Shown: positions 48,124 through 57,500 of the stretch, piece after piece
Layout of the letters: each line of letters starts with the position of its first letter
Numbering within the stretch: the stretch's first letter is position 1
Assembly (NCBI RefSeq): GCF_014639435.1
Contig: NZ_BMFZ01000003.1
Location: 62,001 to 126,000 of the forward strand
Direction of reading: 5' to 3'
DNA length: 64,000 nt
From: Hafnia psychrotolerans
GTDB taxonomy: Bacteria > Pseudomonadota > Gammaproteobacteria > Enterobacterales > Enterobacteriaceae
Notes under the pieces: generated by a model
The model's input: the letters and a program-made list of their open reading frames with translations, nothing else
Told to the model about the DNA's origin: nothing
Database searches by the model: none
Translations under genes and position numbers: made by a program

Positions 48124-49215
48124 ATGGGATTCAAATGCGGTATCGTGGGCCTGCCGAACGTCGGTAAATCAACTCTGTTCAATGCGCTGACTAAAGCGGG
48201 TATCGAAGCAGCTAACTTCCCGTTCTGCACCATCGAACCTAACACCGGCGTAGTACCAATGCCTGATTCACGTCTCGACCAGTTGGCCGAAATCGTAAAA
48301 CCTCAACGTATTCTGCCGACCACCATGGAATTCGTCGACATTGCCGGTCTGGTTAAAGGTGCCTCTAAAGGTGAAGGCCTGGGCAACCAGTTCCTGACCA
48401 ACATACGTGAAACCGAAGCCATCGGCCACGTGGTGCGCTGTTTTGACAACGACAACATCATCCACGTAAATAACCGAGTTGATCCGGCTGACGACATTGA
48501 TGTTATCAATACCGAACTGGCTCTGTCGGATCTCGACACTTGTGAACGCGCGATACATCGTGTGCAGAAGCGTGCCAAAGGGGGTGACAAAGATGCCAAA
48601 GCCGAACTGGCTGCGCTGGAAAAATGTCTGCCTCAGCTTTCTAATGCCGGTATGCTGCGTGCGCTGGATCTGACCGATGAAGACAAAGCGGCTATCCGCT
48701 ACCTGAGCTTCCTGACGCTCAAACCGACGATGTACATCGCTAACGTCAACGAAGATGGTTATGAAAATAATCCTTACCTCGATATCGTACGTAACATTGC
48801 CGCAGCTGAAGGTTCCGTTGTGGTTGCCGTATGTGCCGCCGTTGAATCTGACATCGCTGAACTGGAAGATGCCGACCGTGCAGAGTTCATGGCTGAAATG
48901 GGCCTGGAAGAGCCGGGTCTGAACCGCGTGATTCGCGCCGGTTATGACCTGCTGAACCTGCAGACTTACTTCACCGCTGGCGTGAAAGAAGTGCGTGCAT
49001 GGACGATTCCTGTCGGCGCAACCGCCCCGCAGGCAGCCGGTAAAATTCATACCGACTTCGAAAAAGGCTTTATCCGCGCCCAAACCATCGCTTTTGACGA
49101 CTTCATCAATTTCAAAGGTGAACAAGGCGCGAAAGAAGCTGGCAAAATGCGTTCAGAAGGCAAAGATTACATCGTTAAAGACGGCGACGTGATGAACTTC
49201 CTGTTCAACGTCTAA
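48124..49215 (+). CDS. ychF: Redox-regulated ATPase YchF (OBG family)
   Basis: 363 residues. P loop [14 protein letters not shown], the family's NVNE motif in [11 protein letters not shown] (confers ATP rather than GTP preference), and a C-terminal TGS domain with the conserved [26 protein letters not shown] split over its end. Ribosome-associated ATPase in stress responses. An exact 15-mer shared with the argS leader lies upstream at 48004-48018. Confidence 0.97.
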   Translation: MGFKCGIVGLPNVGKSTLFNALTKAGIEAANFPFCTIEPNTGVVPMPDSRLDQLAEIVKPQRILPTTMEFVDIAGLVKGASKGEGLGNQFLTNIRETEAIGHVVRCFDNDNIIHVNNRVDPADDIDVINTELALSDLDTCERAIHRVQKRAKGGDKDAKAELAALEKCLPQLSNAGMLRALDLTDEDKAAIRYLSFLTLKPTMYIANVNEDGYENNPYLDIVRNIAAAEGSVVVAVCAAVESDIAELEDADRAEFMAEMGLEEPGLNRVIRAGYDLLNLQTYFTAGVKEVRAWTIPVGATAPQAAGKIHTDFEKGFIRAQTIAFDDFINFKGEQGAKEAGKMRSEGKDYIVKDGDVMNFLFNV

Positions 49216-49256
49216 TCTGCCAACGCCAGTTGGCATTGACAGAAAAGTGAGTAATT

Positions 49257-49288
49257 AAAAATCCACGCGAAAGCGTGGATTTTTTTTC
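49257..49288. terminator. Terminator between ychF and CopD-like gene
   Basis: AAAAATCCACGC, GAAA loop, GCGTGGATTTTT with more Ts: a 12-bp perfect stem between convergent genes. Confidence 0.92.
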
Positions 49289-49306
49289 AGAAAGATGACG
49301 CCAGAG

Positions 49307-49732
49307 TCAGAACGGTCTGATCACCGCCAGCACCACAATCACCACGACGGCAGCGACAATAATCCCGGAGGCTTTACGCAGAATGGCGAAGTCTTTGGTA
49401 GGCTGGCCCGTCGCGCGACGGCGGAGCTCACCGGAAAGCATGCCGTGAATGGCGGAAAGTAGCACTACGACCACCATTTTGATCAGCAGCCATGCGTGGG
49501 GAAATTTGCCGTAGCTGACAATCATCCAGATTCCGGCGATCCACAACAGCAGCATCGCCGGGCTGGTGACGCAGCGATTCCATTGGCGAGCGTAGTCGAG
49601 CAAGGTAGAATGACTGCTGTCATTCGCACTGGTTTTTCCACTGGTTGCGAAAATCATCGCCATCCCCATCATCCCACCCATCCACAATACGCCGGCAATG
49701 ATGTGTAAGGCATTCAGCCACTCATGAAGCAT
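49307..49732 (-). CDS. CopD-family small membrane protein
   Basis: 141 codons from the ATG at 49732 (MLHEWLNALHIIAGVLWMGG); the longer frame from 49828 is not conserved. Four helices with histidines in ALHIIAGVLW and AIHGML, as in CopD domains and HemJ-like proteins. It lacks the YLPRLFVYH motif of true HemJ, so protoporphyrinogen oxidase activity is not supported. Role unknown; copper or heme binding is possible. Confidence 0.75.
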   Translation of the reverse strand: MLHEWLNALHIIAGVLWMGGMMGMAMIFATSGKTSANDSSHSTLLDYARQWNRCVTSPAMLLLWIAGIWMIVSYGKFPHAWLLIKMVVVVLLSAIHGMLSGELRRRATGQPTKDFAILRKASGIIVAAVVVIVVLAVIRPF

Positions 49733-49928
49733 GTTTTTACTCCTTAGAAAGTTAACGACATGTTGCTCAGGGACAGCTTCAACCCGCTGTCTCGAAAAGG
49801 CTTTTGCCTGATTATGTCTCTTTCCCACAATTAAGACACGGTTAACGCGCCTTATCAGCCTCTTTCATTACTGTTAATGAGTAGGCAGACTGGTCTATCT
49901 ACTCTCGATTAAACAAAGAAGAGCCGCG

Positions 49929-50021
49929 GTGCAGGGACATAAAGAACAGGTCGAATCGATCCTGAAGGTTAACTTTCTCATCCTGATGGCCGATGACATG
50001 ATGGAGACGTTCAAAGGATGA
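49929..50021 (+). CDS. 30-codon frame coupled to EamA transporter
   Basis: GTG at 49929 behind AAGAAGAG opens MQGHKEQVESILKVNFLILM and ends in a TGA that overlaps the transporter start (ATGA, 50018-50021). Amphipathic, balanced composition. It could be a leader for coupling or the remnant of a regulator N terminus. No family recognised. Confidence 0.35.
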   Translation: MQGHKEQVESILKVNFLILMADDMMETFKG

Positions 50022-50947
50022 ATCAGCGGGATCGCATGTTTGGCATCAGCGCAGTCTTGATCGCTGCATTACTGTGGGGAACCACGGGAACGGCGGCAAC
50101 CTTTGCCCCCGAGGTCAGTGCGGTCGCCATTGGGGCAGTCGCAATGGGTGTCGGCGGCCTTTTACAGGCGCTAATCGCCCTCAGAGGGATTATCACAAAC
50201 CGCGTCACTCTCAGCCAGAATGGGGGCATGCTAGCGACCGGCGCGCTGGCCGTGGCCATATACCCGCTGGCGTTTTACGCCTCTATGCACCTCGCGGGCG
50301 TTACAGTCGGCACGGTGATTTCCATCGGATCCGCCCCGCTGCTCTCAGCGCTGATAGAATATTGCCTCGACGGGCAACGGCTGACGCGACGCTGGATGAC
50401 TGGCGCGACGGTGGGTGTCGCGGGAATGATGCTGCTGTGCCTGGCCGAAAACCCAAGTCATACGTCAACGGCGCAGCAATCAGATGTGATTCTCGGCATC
50501 ACGCTCGGATTACTCGCTGGTCTGACCTACGCCCTCTATTCCTGGGCGGCACGTCACCTGATGCAGCGCGGCATTCCTTCACGCACGGCGATGGGCGCAA
50601 CCTTCGGTATTGGCGGCATTCTGTTGATGCCAGTACTCTTTGCAACCGGTTCGCCGCTACTGGCATCAGTCAACAACGCCGCTGTCGGCCTCTATATGGC
50701 GCTAATCCCGATGTTTATCGGCTACGTCTGTTACGGATACGGACTGGCGCGCATTTCAGCCAGTCTGGCCACCACCATCACCCTGCTCGAACCGGCCGTC
50801 GCGGCAGTGCTCGCCGTAGTGATTGTTGGCGAAAGGCTGCCGGTCATGGGCTGGGTCGGTATCGGGCTGATATTGGGGTGCCTGATGTTGATTACCGTGC
50901 CAGTGAAGAGGGTTGGCACGGTACGCACAGAAAAAGAAAGCGCTTAA
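50018..50947 (+). CDS. EamA/DMT-family transporter
   Basis: 309 residues with ten membrane helices in two EamA halves: GISAVLIAALLWGTTGTAATFAPE at the start, and LLAGLTYALYSWAARHLM and ISASLATTITLLEPAVAAVLAV in the second. The drug/metabolite exporter family exports amino acids or metabolites; substrate unknown. Stands alone between the ychF region and the nitrate operon. Confidence 0.85.
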   Translation: MNQRDRMFGISAVLIAALLWGTTGTAATFAPEVSAVAIGAVAMGVGGLLQALIALRGIITNRVTLSQNGGMLATGALAVAIYPLAFYASMHLAGVTVGTVISIGSAPLLSALIEYCLDGQRLTRRWMTGATVGVAGMMLLCLAENPSHTSTAQQSDVILGITLGLLAGLTYALYSWAARHLMQRGIPSRTAMGATFGIGGILLMPVLFATGSPLLASVNNAAVGLYMALIPMFIGYVCYGYGLARISASLATTITLLEPAVAAVLAVVIVGERLPVMGWVGIGLILGCLMLITVPVKRVGTVRTEKESA

Positions 50948-51038
50948 GCCTTTCCCGTCCTTCGCCCTTAGCGACATCGTCTTGCTAAAGTTCAAAGACA
51001 CTGAGAGGACGACCCTATAGATAATGGCGGTTTCGACA

Positions 51039-51929
51039 TCAGGCACTGAGCGTGCACAGGTCTTGAGAAACAGACATCGTTTCGATCAATCCCTTTGCTC
51101 CAGAGCTCTCTGATACAGCCACAACCTGGGACCTTCTATACATCCCCACCACCTCGCCGACGATCAACAATGCGGGTGTCATAACCCGGTTCGCCGTAAC
51201 GAGGTCAGCCAGTACGTCCAGCGTGCCGGTGATCACTCGCTGTTCCGGCTGTGTTCCTCGTTCAATGATCGCCACCGGCGTGGTAACGGGCAACCCGTGT
51301 GCAATCAGCTGCTGGCGAATATTGCCGCAGTTGGCGATACCCATGTAAAACACCAGCGTCTGTCGCGCCATGGTGAGTTTTGCCCAGTCGATATCCGGTT
51401 CGCCCTGCGCGCCATGTCCCGTGACAAAGCGCACCGACTGCGCCAGATTACGGTGCGTCAGCGGAATACCACTGGCGGCGGCGCAGCCCATCGCTGCGGT
51501 GATGCCCGGCACAATATGGCAAACCACGTCGTGCTGCTGGCAATGCACCATCTCTTCGCCACCACGGCCGAACACAAACGGATCGCCCCCCTTCAGGCGC
51601 ACGACCCGTTTGCCGGTCTGTGCCAGATCCACCAGCAGCTGATTGATCTCCGCCTGCCCGAGCCTGTGATTGCGTGTCGATTTACCGACGTCGATGCGCA
51701 TTACATCCGCCGGGATCAGTGCCATGATCGGTTCAGACACCAACCGGTCGAACACCACCACATCTGCCTGCTGTATCACCCGCAGCGCTTTCAGCGTCAG
51801 GAGTTCCACATCCCCCGGCCCCGCGCCAACCAGCCAGACTTCGCCGCGACATACCGGGTTGCGCATGTTTGCCAGCCCGATGATCTGAGATATCTGTTGC
51901 ACCTGTAATGACGGTTCGAGGATGTTCAT
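51039..51929 (-). CDS. cobA: Uroporphyrinogen-III C-methyltransferase
   Basis: 296 residues. SUMT motifs VWLVGAGPGDVELLTLKAL, VVRLKGGDPFVFGRGGEE and GITAAMGCAAASGIPLTHR. It makes precorrin-2 for siroheme, the cofactor of the nitrite reductase encoded two genes upstream. The start overlaps the nasA stop (ATGA), so it is the last gene of the nas operon. It lacks the CysG oxidase/chelatase half, which must come from elsewhere. Confidence 0.94.
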   Translation of the reverse strand: MNILEPSLQVQQISQIIGLANMRNPVCRGEVWLVGAGPGDVELLTLKALRVIQQADVVVFDRLVSEPIMALIPADVMRIDVGKSTRNHRLGQAEINQLLVDLAQTGKRVVRLKGGDPFVFGRGGEEMVHCQQHDVVCHIVPGITAAMGCAAASGIPLTHRNLAQSVRFVTGHGAQGEPDIDWAKLTMARQTLVFYMGIANCGNIRQQLIAHGLPVTTPVAIIERGTQPEQRVITGTLDVLADLVTANRVMTPALLIVGEVVGMYRRSQVVAVSESSGAKGLIETMSVSQDLCTLSA

Positions 51930-54595
51930 TGGTCTTCTCCTGCTGTCAGCGTGGCGAGCTGACCGACGATGATTTTTTTAAGTTCAGGAATGCATGAGCC
52001 GCAGCAGGTGCCGCATTTTAGTTGTGCACCGAGCTGTTGCACGCTGTGACATCCCTGCCGAATGGCGTCCGCGATGACCCTTTCACCAACCGCAAAGCAG
52101 CTGCAAATCATCGCGCCAGTCGGCGCTTTGCCGCTTGCGGCGATGCCTGCCAGCAGCGCCAGACGATGTTGCGCCGTACCCGGTGGCTGAGTAAAGGCCG
52201 CGACGACCGCCTGCCTGTCAGGGGCCGGATGCTGGCGATGCGCGTAAAACGCCAGTTGTAACTCGCCCTCGGACCATGCCAGCAGGTTGAAACCTTCGTC
52301 ACCCAGACGGGCCGACTGGCATACCCAGCGATCCGTACCAACATGTTCGCTGAGCCACGCCATCCAATCTTCCGGCATTGACGAATCAGCAAGCGTGTAA
52401 TGCGTGACGCCCGGTTGGGTGATACGGCTCCAGTACGCCGTCGCGGGCGGCATGGGGTGATCCTCGTGACTGCCACGCATAAACACCTCGGCCTGCCAGG
52501 CCGCTTTCCAGTGGCGCAGGCTAACCGGCATATGCTTGCTTTCCGGTTGGCCTGAAAGCGGGTCGACATGCGCTTCGATCAAGGCATCGACCCTGGCTTG
52601 CTGGCTGAACTGGCTGTTCCAGTGCATCGGTACAAACACGCTGCCACGCGGTTGCAGGCTGTCAGGCTGAGCGCGCAGCAATAACCAACCATGCGATGAG
52701 GCAACGCGCACCAGATCGCCGGAGTGTATGTGTGGCGCATCGTCAGGATGAAACTGGCAAAACGGCTCACTGATATGCTGCATCAGACGCGCCGATTTAC
52801 CGGTGCGCGTCATCGTATGCCACTGGTCACGCACTCTGCCGGTGTTCATCACCAGCGGGTAAGCCGTCGTCGGTTGATTCATCGGCAGCTGCGGTGTGAT
52901 AGCGATCAGCCGCGCTTTGCCGTCAGGATGAAAGAATTGAAGGTCGGTGAATAGCCGCGCTGTACCCTGCGGATTGGCAGCATTGACGGGCCACTGCAAC
53001 GGTCGCATGCTATCCCATTGAAAATTTGTTAATTGTGCCAGCCCACTGATATCAAAGGCGCGGGAACCGTGATTCTCGAAACCGGACAGTGCCGCGTGTT
53101 CACGAAATATCTCCGCCGGATGCTGATAGGCAAAAGCGTCAGCAAACCCTAAACGCTGCGCCACCTGGCTGAGTATCCACCAGTCAGGTTTTGCTTCTCC
53201 CGGCGCAGGCAGAAAGGCGCGCTGTCTCGAAATACAGCGCTCAGAGTTAGTGACAGTGCCATTTTTTTCACCCCAACCGAGCGCAGGCAGGCAAATATGC
53301 GCCGCGCGGGTGGTATCGGTATCGCGCATAATATCAGAGACGATCACCAGCGGGCACCGCGCCAGCCCGGCACGCACGCGGTCGGCATCGGGCAATGACA
53401 CCAGCGGATTGGTGCCCATGATCCACACGGCTTTAATCTGGCCTTCTTCAATGGCGCGAAACAGGTCGACGGCGTTGAGACCCGGGGATTGAGTGACGTT
53501 GTCACTCATCCAAAAACGTCCGACGCGATCGATCTCTTCCGGTGTGAAGCCCATGTGCGACGCCAGTTGATTCGCCAGTCCACCCACTTCACGTCCGCCC
53601 ATCGCATTCGGCTGTCCGGTAATCGAAAAGGGTCCGCAGCCTTCGCGGCCGACTTTGCCGGTCGCCAGATGCAAATTGATGATGGCGTTGCATTTATCCA
53701 CGCCGGAACTGGACTGATTGATGCCCATCGAATAGAGCGTCACCAGCCGGTCGCTATCGGCGATGATCTGATAAAACGTCAGCAACTGCGCCGTCGTCAG
53801 GCCACAGAAGCTGGCGGTTTTTGCCAGCGTCCAGTCCTGTGCGGCTAACAGCGTTTCATCTGCGCCCTGCGTGTGATGTTGCAGAAAATCCGCATCCAGT
53901 TTGCCGCTTTGCGCCATGGCGTTCAGCGCACCGCAAAACAGCGCGGCATCGCTGCCGGGGCGCAGCGGCAAATGTAAATCGGCAATGTCGCAGGTCGCAG
54001 TCTGACGCGGATCGATGACGATAATACGCATCTCTGGCCGCTCTTTTTTCGCCTGCGCCAACCGCTGATATGCGACCGGATGTGCCCATGCGGTGTTCGA
54101 ACCGGTGAGGATCACGCAATCGGCCACTATCAAATCCTGATAATTGCACGGCACCGCGTCCGCACCGAAGGCACGCTTGTACCCGACCACCGCCGACGCC
54201 ATGCACAGCCGCGAATTGGTATCCATATTTCCCGCGCCGATGAAGCCTTTCATCAGCTTATTGGCGACGTAATAATCTTCCGTCAGCAGTTGCCCGGAAC
54301 CATAAAACGCGACGGCATGCGGGCCGAATTCACGGATCACGTCCTGCAAGCCATTCGCGACGGCGTCTAATGCCTTCGACCAACTGACCGGTTGGCGGTC
54401 AATCTCTGGCTGTAGCAGACGCCCGGCCAAAGACAGTGTTTCCCCAAGCGCGTGGCCTTTAACGCACAGCCGACCGAAATTAGCCGGATGTGACACTTCA
54501 CCGCTGGCGCTAAAGCCTTCCGCTTGCGGCTGCATGCTGACACCACAGCCGACGCCGCAGTAAGCACAGGTGGTAGAAATTGCGGCTTTCTTCAT
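51926..54595 (-). CDS. nasA: Assimilatory nitrate reductase catalytic subunit
   Basis: 889 residues. The N-terminal [4Fe-4S] site is Cys10, Cys13, Cys17 and Cys44 (TTCAYCGVGC, FGRLC). Then a bis-MGD molybdenum fold of the NasA/NapA group (SRLCMASAVVGYKRAFG, TGSNTAWAHPV, TGQPNAMGGREVGG). The C terminus (about 820-880) adds a BFD-type [2Fe-2S] domain with CSCFAVGE and KCGTCCGSC. It reduces nitrate to nitrite in the cytoplasm with electrons from the NasC module. The start overlaps the fusion-gene stop by ATGA. Confidence 0.96.
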   Translation of the reverse strand: MKKAAISTTCAYCGVGCGVSMQPQAEGFSASGEVSHPANFGRLCVKGHALGETLSLAGRLLQPEIDRQPVSWSKALDAVANGLQDVIREFGPHAVAFYGSGQLLTEDYYVANKLMKGFIGAGNMDTNSRLCMASAVVGYKRAFGADAVPCNYQDLIVADCVILTGSNTAWAHPVAYQRLAQAKKERPEMRIIVIDPRQTATCDIADLHLPLRPGSDAALFCGALNAMAQSGKLDADFLQHHTQGADETLLAAQDWTLAKTASFCGLTTAQLLTFYQIIADSDRLVTLYSMGINQSSSGVDKCNAIINLHLATGKVGREGCGPFSITGQPNAMGGREVGGLANQLASHMGFTPEEIDRVGRFWMSDNVTQSPGLNAVDLFRAIEEGQIKAVWIMGTNPLVSLPDADRVRAGLARCPLVIVSDIMRDTDTTRAAHICLPALGWGEKNGTVTNSERCISRQRAFLPAPGEAKPDWWILSQVAQRLGFADAFAYQHPAEIFREHAALSGFENHGSRAFDISGLAQLTNFQWDSMRPLQWPVNAANPQGTARLFTDLQFFHPDGKARLIAITPQLPMNQPTTAYPLVMNTGRVRDQWHTMTRTGKSARLMQHISEPFCQFHPDDAPHIHSGDLVRVASSHGWLLLRAQPDSLQPRGSVFVPMHWNSQFSQQARVDALIEAHVDPLSGQPESKHMPVSLRHWKAAWQAEVFMRGSHEDHPMPPATAYWSRITQPGVTHYTLADSSMPEDWMAWLSEHVGTDRWVCQSARLGDEGFNLLAWSEGELQLAFYAHRQHPAPDRQAVVAAFTQPPGTAQHRLALLAGIAASGKAPTGAMICSCFAVGERVIADAIRQGCHSVQQLGAQLKCGTCCGSCIPELKKIIVGQLATLTAGEDQ

Positions 54596-57500
54596 AGGCT
54601 GACCGTCTCAATGTTCTCAGGAACACGGGCAACGCGGTTTAGCGGCTGTTCCTGTACCCAGACGCGACCACCGTCCACTTTCACCGGCCAGACGCTCAGC
54701 GCAGAGTGCGCATCGTCCATGCTGCGGCCATCGAGCAACCGGAACCGCTGCTTGTACAGCGGCGAAATCACCACCGGTTCGCCTTTTACGTCGCCCACCA
54801 GCCCACGCGCCAGTACGTTGGCGTCGCTATCCGGCTCGTGGTTGCTGAGGGCAAATACCTGCTGCGGATGATCCGGCAGATGGAACAGCGCAATCTGCCG
54901 GTTGGCCAGCCGCGCCGCCATGCCCGCGTTGGCAGGAATCTCACTCAGTTCACACACATCAACCCAGCCCTGCACCGCGATCACCGGCTGATTCACCACC
55001 ACAGGCTTCAGTGCGGCGCGTTCTTCAGCGTTCGCCGGTCTAACCTGCTGACGCTCTTCGACCATCACCACCGCTTCATCCGGTTGATTGCTGTTGACGA
55101 ACGGCCGGAACAGCGCCAGACGATCCGGGTCGGCCAGTGTGGTCTGCCATTCACACTGATAGGTGCCGACCACCGCGTTCATCTCGCTTTCCAGCTCAGC
55201 GCCGATATTCAGGCTGTCTTCCAACACCACCTGACGCAGATAGTCCATGCCGCCTTCGAGATTATCCATCCAGGTACTGGTACGTTGCAGACGATCAGCG
55301 GTGCGGATGTAGAACATCAGGAAACGATCCACAGTGCGGATTAACGCTTCCGTGCTCATGTCCTGCGCCAGCAAATCAGCGTGGCGCGGCTTCATGCCAC
55401 CGTTACCACACACATACAGGTTCCAGCCCTTGTCGGTGGCGATCACACCGACGTCTTTGCTCTGCGCTTCGGCACATTCACGGGTACAGCCAGAAACGGC
55501 CATTTTGATTTTATGCGGCGAGCGCAGACCCTTGTAGCGGCTCTCCAGTTGCAGCGCCAGTGCGGTCGAATCCTGCACGCCGTAGCGACACCAGTTGGAG
55601 CCGACGCAGGATTTCACCGTGCGCAGCGATTTACCGTAGGCGTGACCGGTTTCGAATCCGGCATCCACCAGTTGTTGCCAGATCTCCGGCAGTTGTTCAA
55701 GCCGCGCACCAAACAGATCGACACGCTGCCCGCCGGTGATTTTGGTGTAGAGATTGTAACGCTTGGCGACCAGACCGATGGCGATCAGCCCGTCAGGCGT
55801 GATCTCCCCGGCCGGAACACGCGGCACCACGGAGTAAGTCCCGTCTTTTTGGATATTGGCGAAGTAACGATCGTTGGTGTCCTGTAACGGCAAATGCTGC
55901 GGTTTGAGCAGATAATCGTTCCAGCACGACGCCAGAATCGATCCAACCAGCGGCTTACATATTTCACAGCCATGGCCGTGACCGTGCCTGGCGATGAGTT
56001 CATCAAAGCTGCGGAGGTTGTCCATCCGCACGAGGTGATAAATCTCCTGCCGCGAATAGGCGAAATGCTCGCAGACATCTTTTTTTACGTCGATGCCCAT
56101 TTCGGTCAGCGCGAATTCCATGACCTGCTTGGTCAGCGCCGCACAGCCACCGCAGCCCGTGGCTGCTTTGGTGCAGGATTTGATGGCCGCCATGTCACCG
56201 CAACCGCCTTTGACTGCATCGCAAATATCAGATTTGCTGACGTTGTGACAGGAGCAGATTTGCGCGCCGTCCGGCAAGGCTGCGACGCCAAGACTGTGCG
56301 GTGCTGCGCCAGCGCTGGCGGGTAAAATCAGTCCTTCCGGGCTGGCAGGCAACGGCATGTCGTTGAGTATCATCTGCAGCAGCGTACTGTATTGGTTGCT
56401 ATCGCCGACCAGCACCGCGCCGAGCAGGCGTTTACTGTCCTGCGAGACCACAATTTTTTTATACACTTCCGCCGGGCCGTCCACCCAACTGTAGCTCTGG
56501 CTGCCCGGCGTACGGCCATGCGCATCGCCGACCGACGCCACCTCGACACCGAGAAGCTTCAGTTTGGTGCTCATGTCCGCGCCTTTGAAGGCCACGTCAC
56601 TGCCGGACAGCGTATCCGCCAGCGTGCGCGCCATCTGATAACCGGGCGCAACCAGCCCGAAGATCTGACCGTTCCACAACGCACATTCACCGATGGCAAA
56701 AATGGCCGGGTCCGAGGTGCGGCATTGGTCGTTGATGACGATACCGCCGCGCGGTCCGACCTCCAGTCCGCACTCTCTGGCCAGTTGGTCGCGCGGGCGA
56801 ATCCCGGCCGAAAACAGCACCAGATCGGTCTCCAGATGGCTGCCGTCGGCAAATTGCATGCGGTAACGTTGCGTCTCGCCCGCGACAATTTCACGCGTTT
56901 CTTTACCGGTGTGCACCTGTACGCCCAGCGCTTCAATTTTACGACGCAGCATTGCCGCTCCGCCTTCATCAAGCTGAACCCCCATCAGCCGGGGCGCGAA
57001 CTCCACCACATGCGTTTGCAAGCCAAGATGTTTCAGCGCATTGGCCGCTTCCAGCCCGAGCAAACCGCCGCCCACCACCACGCCGATTGTGCCCTGTTCC
57101 GCGCAGGCCTGAATGGCCACCAGATCCTCCAGCGTGCGATAGACCAAACAGCCCGGCGCATCGTTGCCGGGAATTGGCGGGACGAATGGATAAGAGCCGG
57201 TCGCCAGCACCAGTAAATCGTAAGCGGTTTGTCGCCCCTGACGGTCGACCACAAAACGGTGCAGCGTATCAATATGCTCAATGCCGTGCGCAAGGCGCAG
57301 TTCTATACCGGTCGATTCAAAGAACCCCGCTTCCACCATCGACAACGACTCTGCGCTGCGGCCGGAGAAGAACTCGGACAGATGCACGCGGTCATAGGCC
57401 GGTGATGGCTCTTCTGCGAAGACAATCACCTGATATTGCAAATGCAGTTCACGTTCGACCAGCTGTTGCAGGAAATGGTGACCTACCATGCCGTGTCCGG

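Noticed and set aside
48268-49125. Long 285-codon frame opposite ychF
   Set aside because: The frame is antisense to a highly conserved gene, has a biased composition (many Phe, His, Gln) and no start signal. A shadow of strong codon bias.
55381-57216. Several 140-275 codon rightward frames opposite the nitrite reductase gene
   Set aside because: Arg/His-rich antisense shadows of a GC-rich gene; no motif or start signals.
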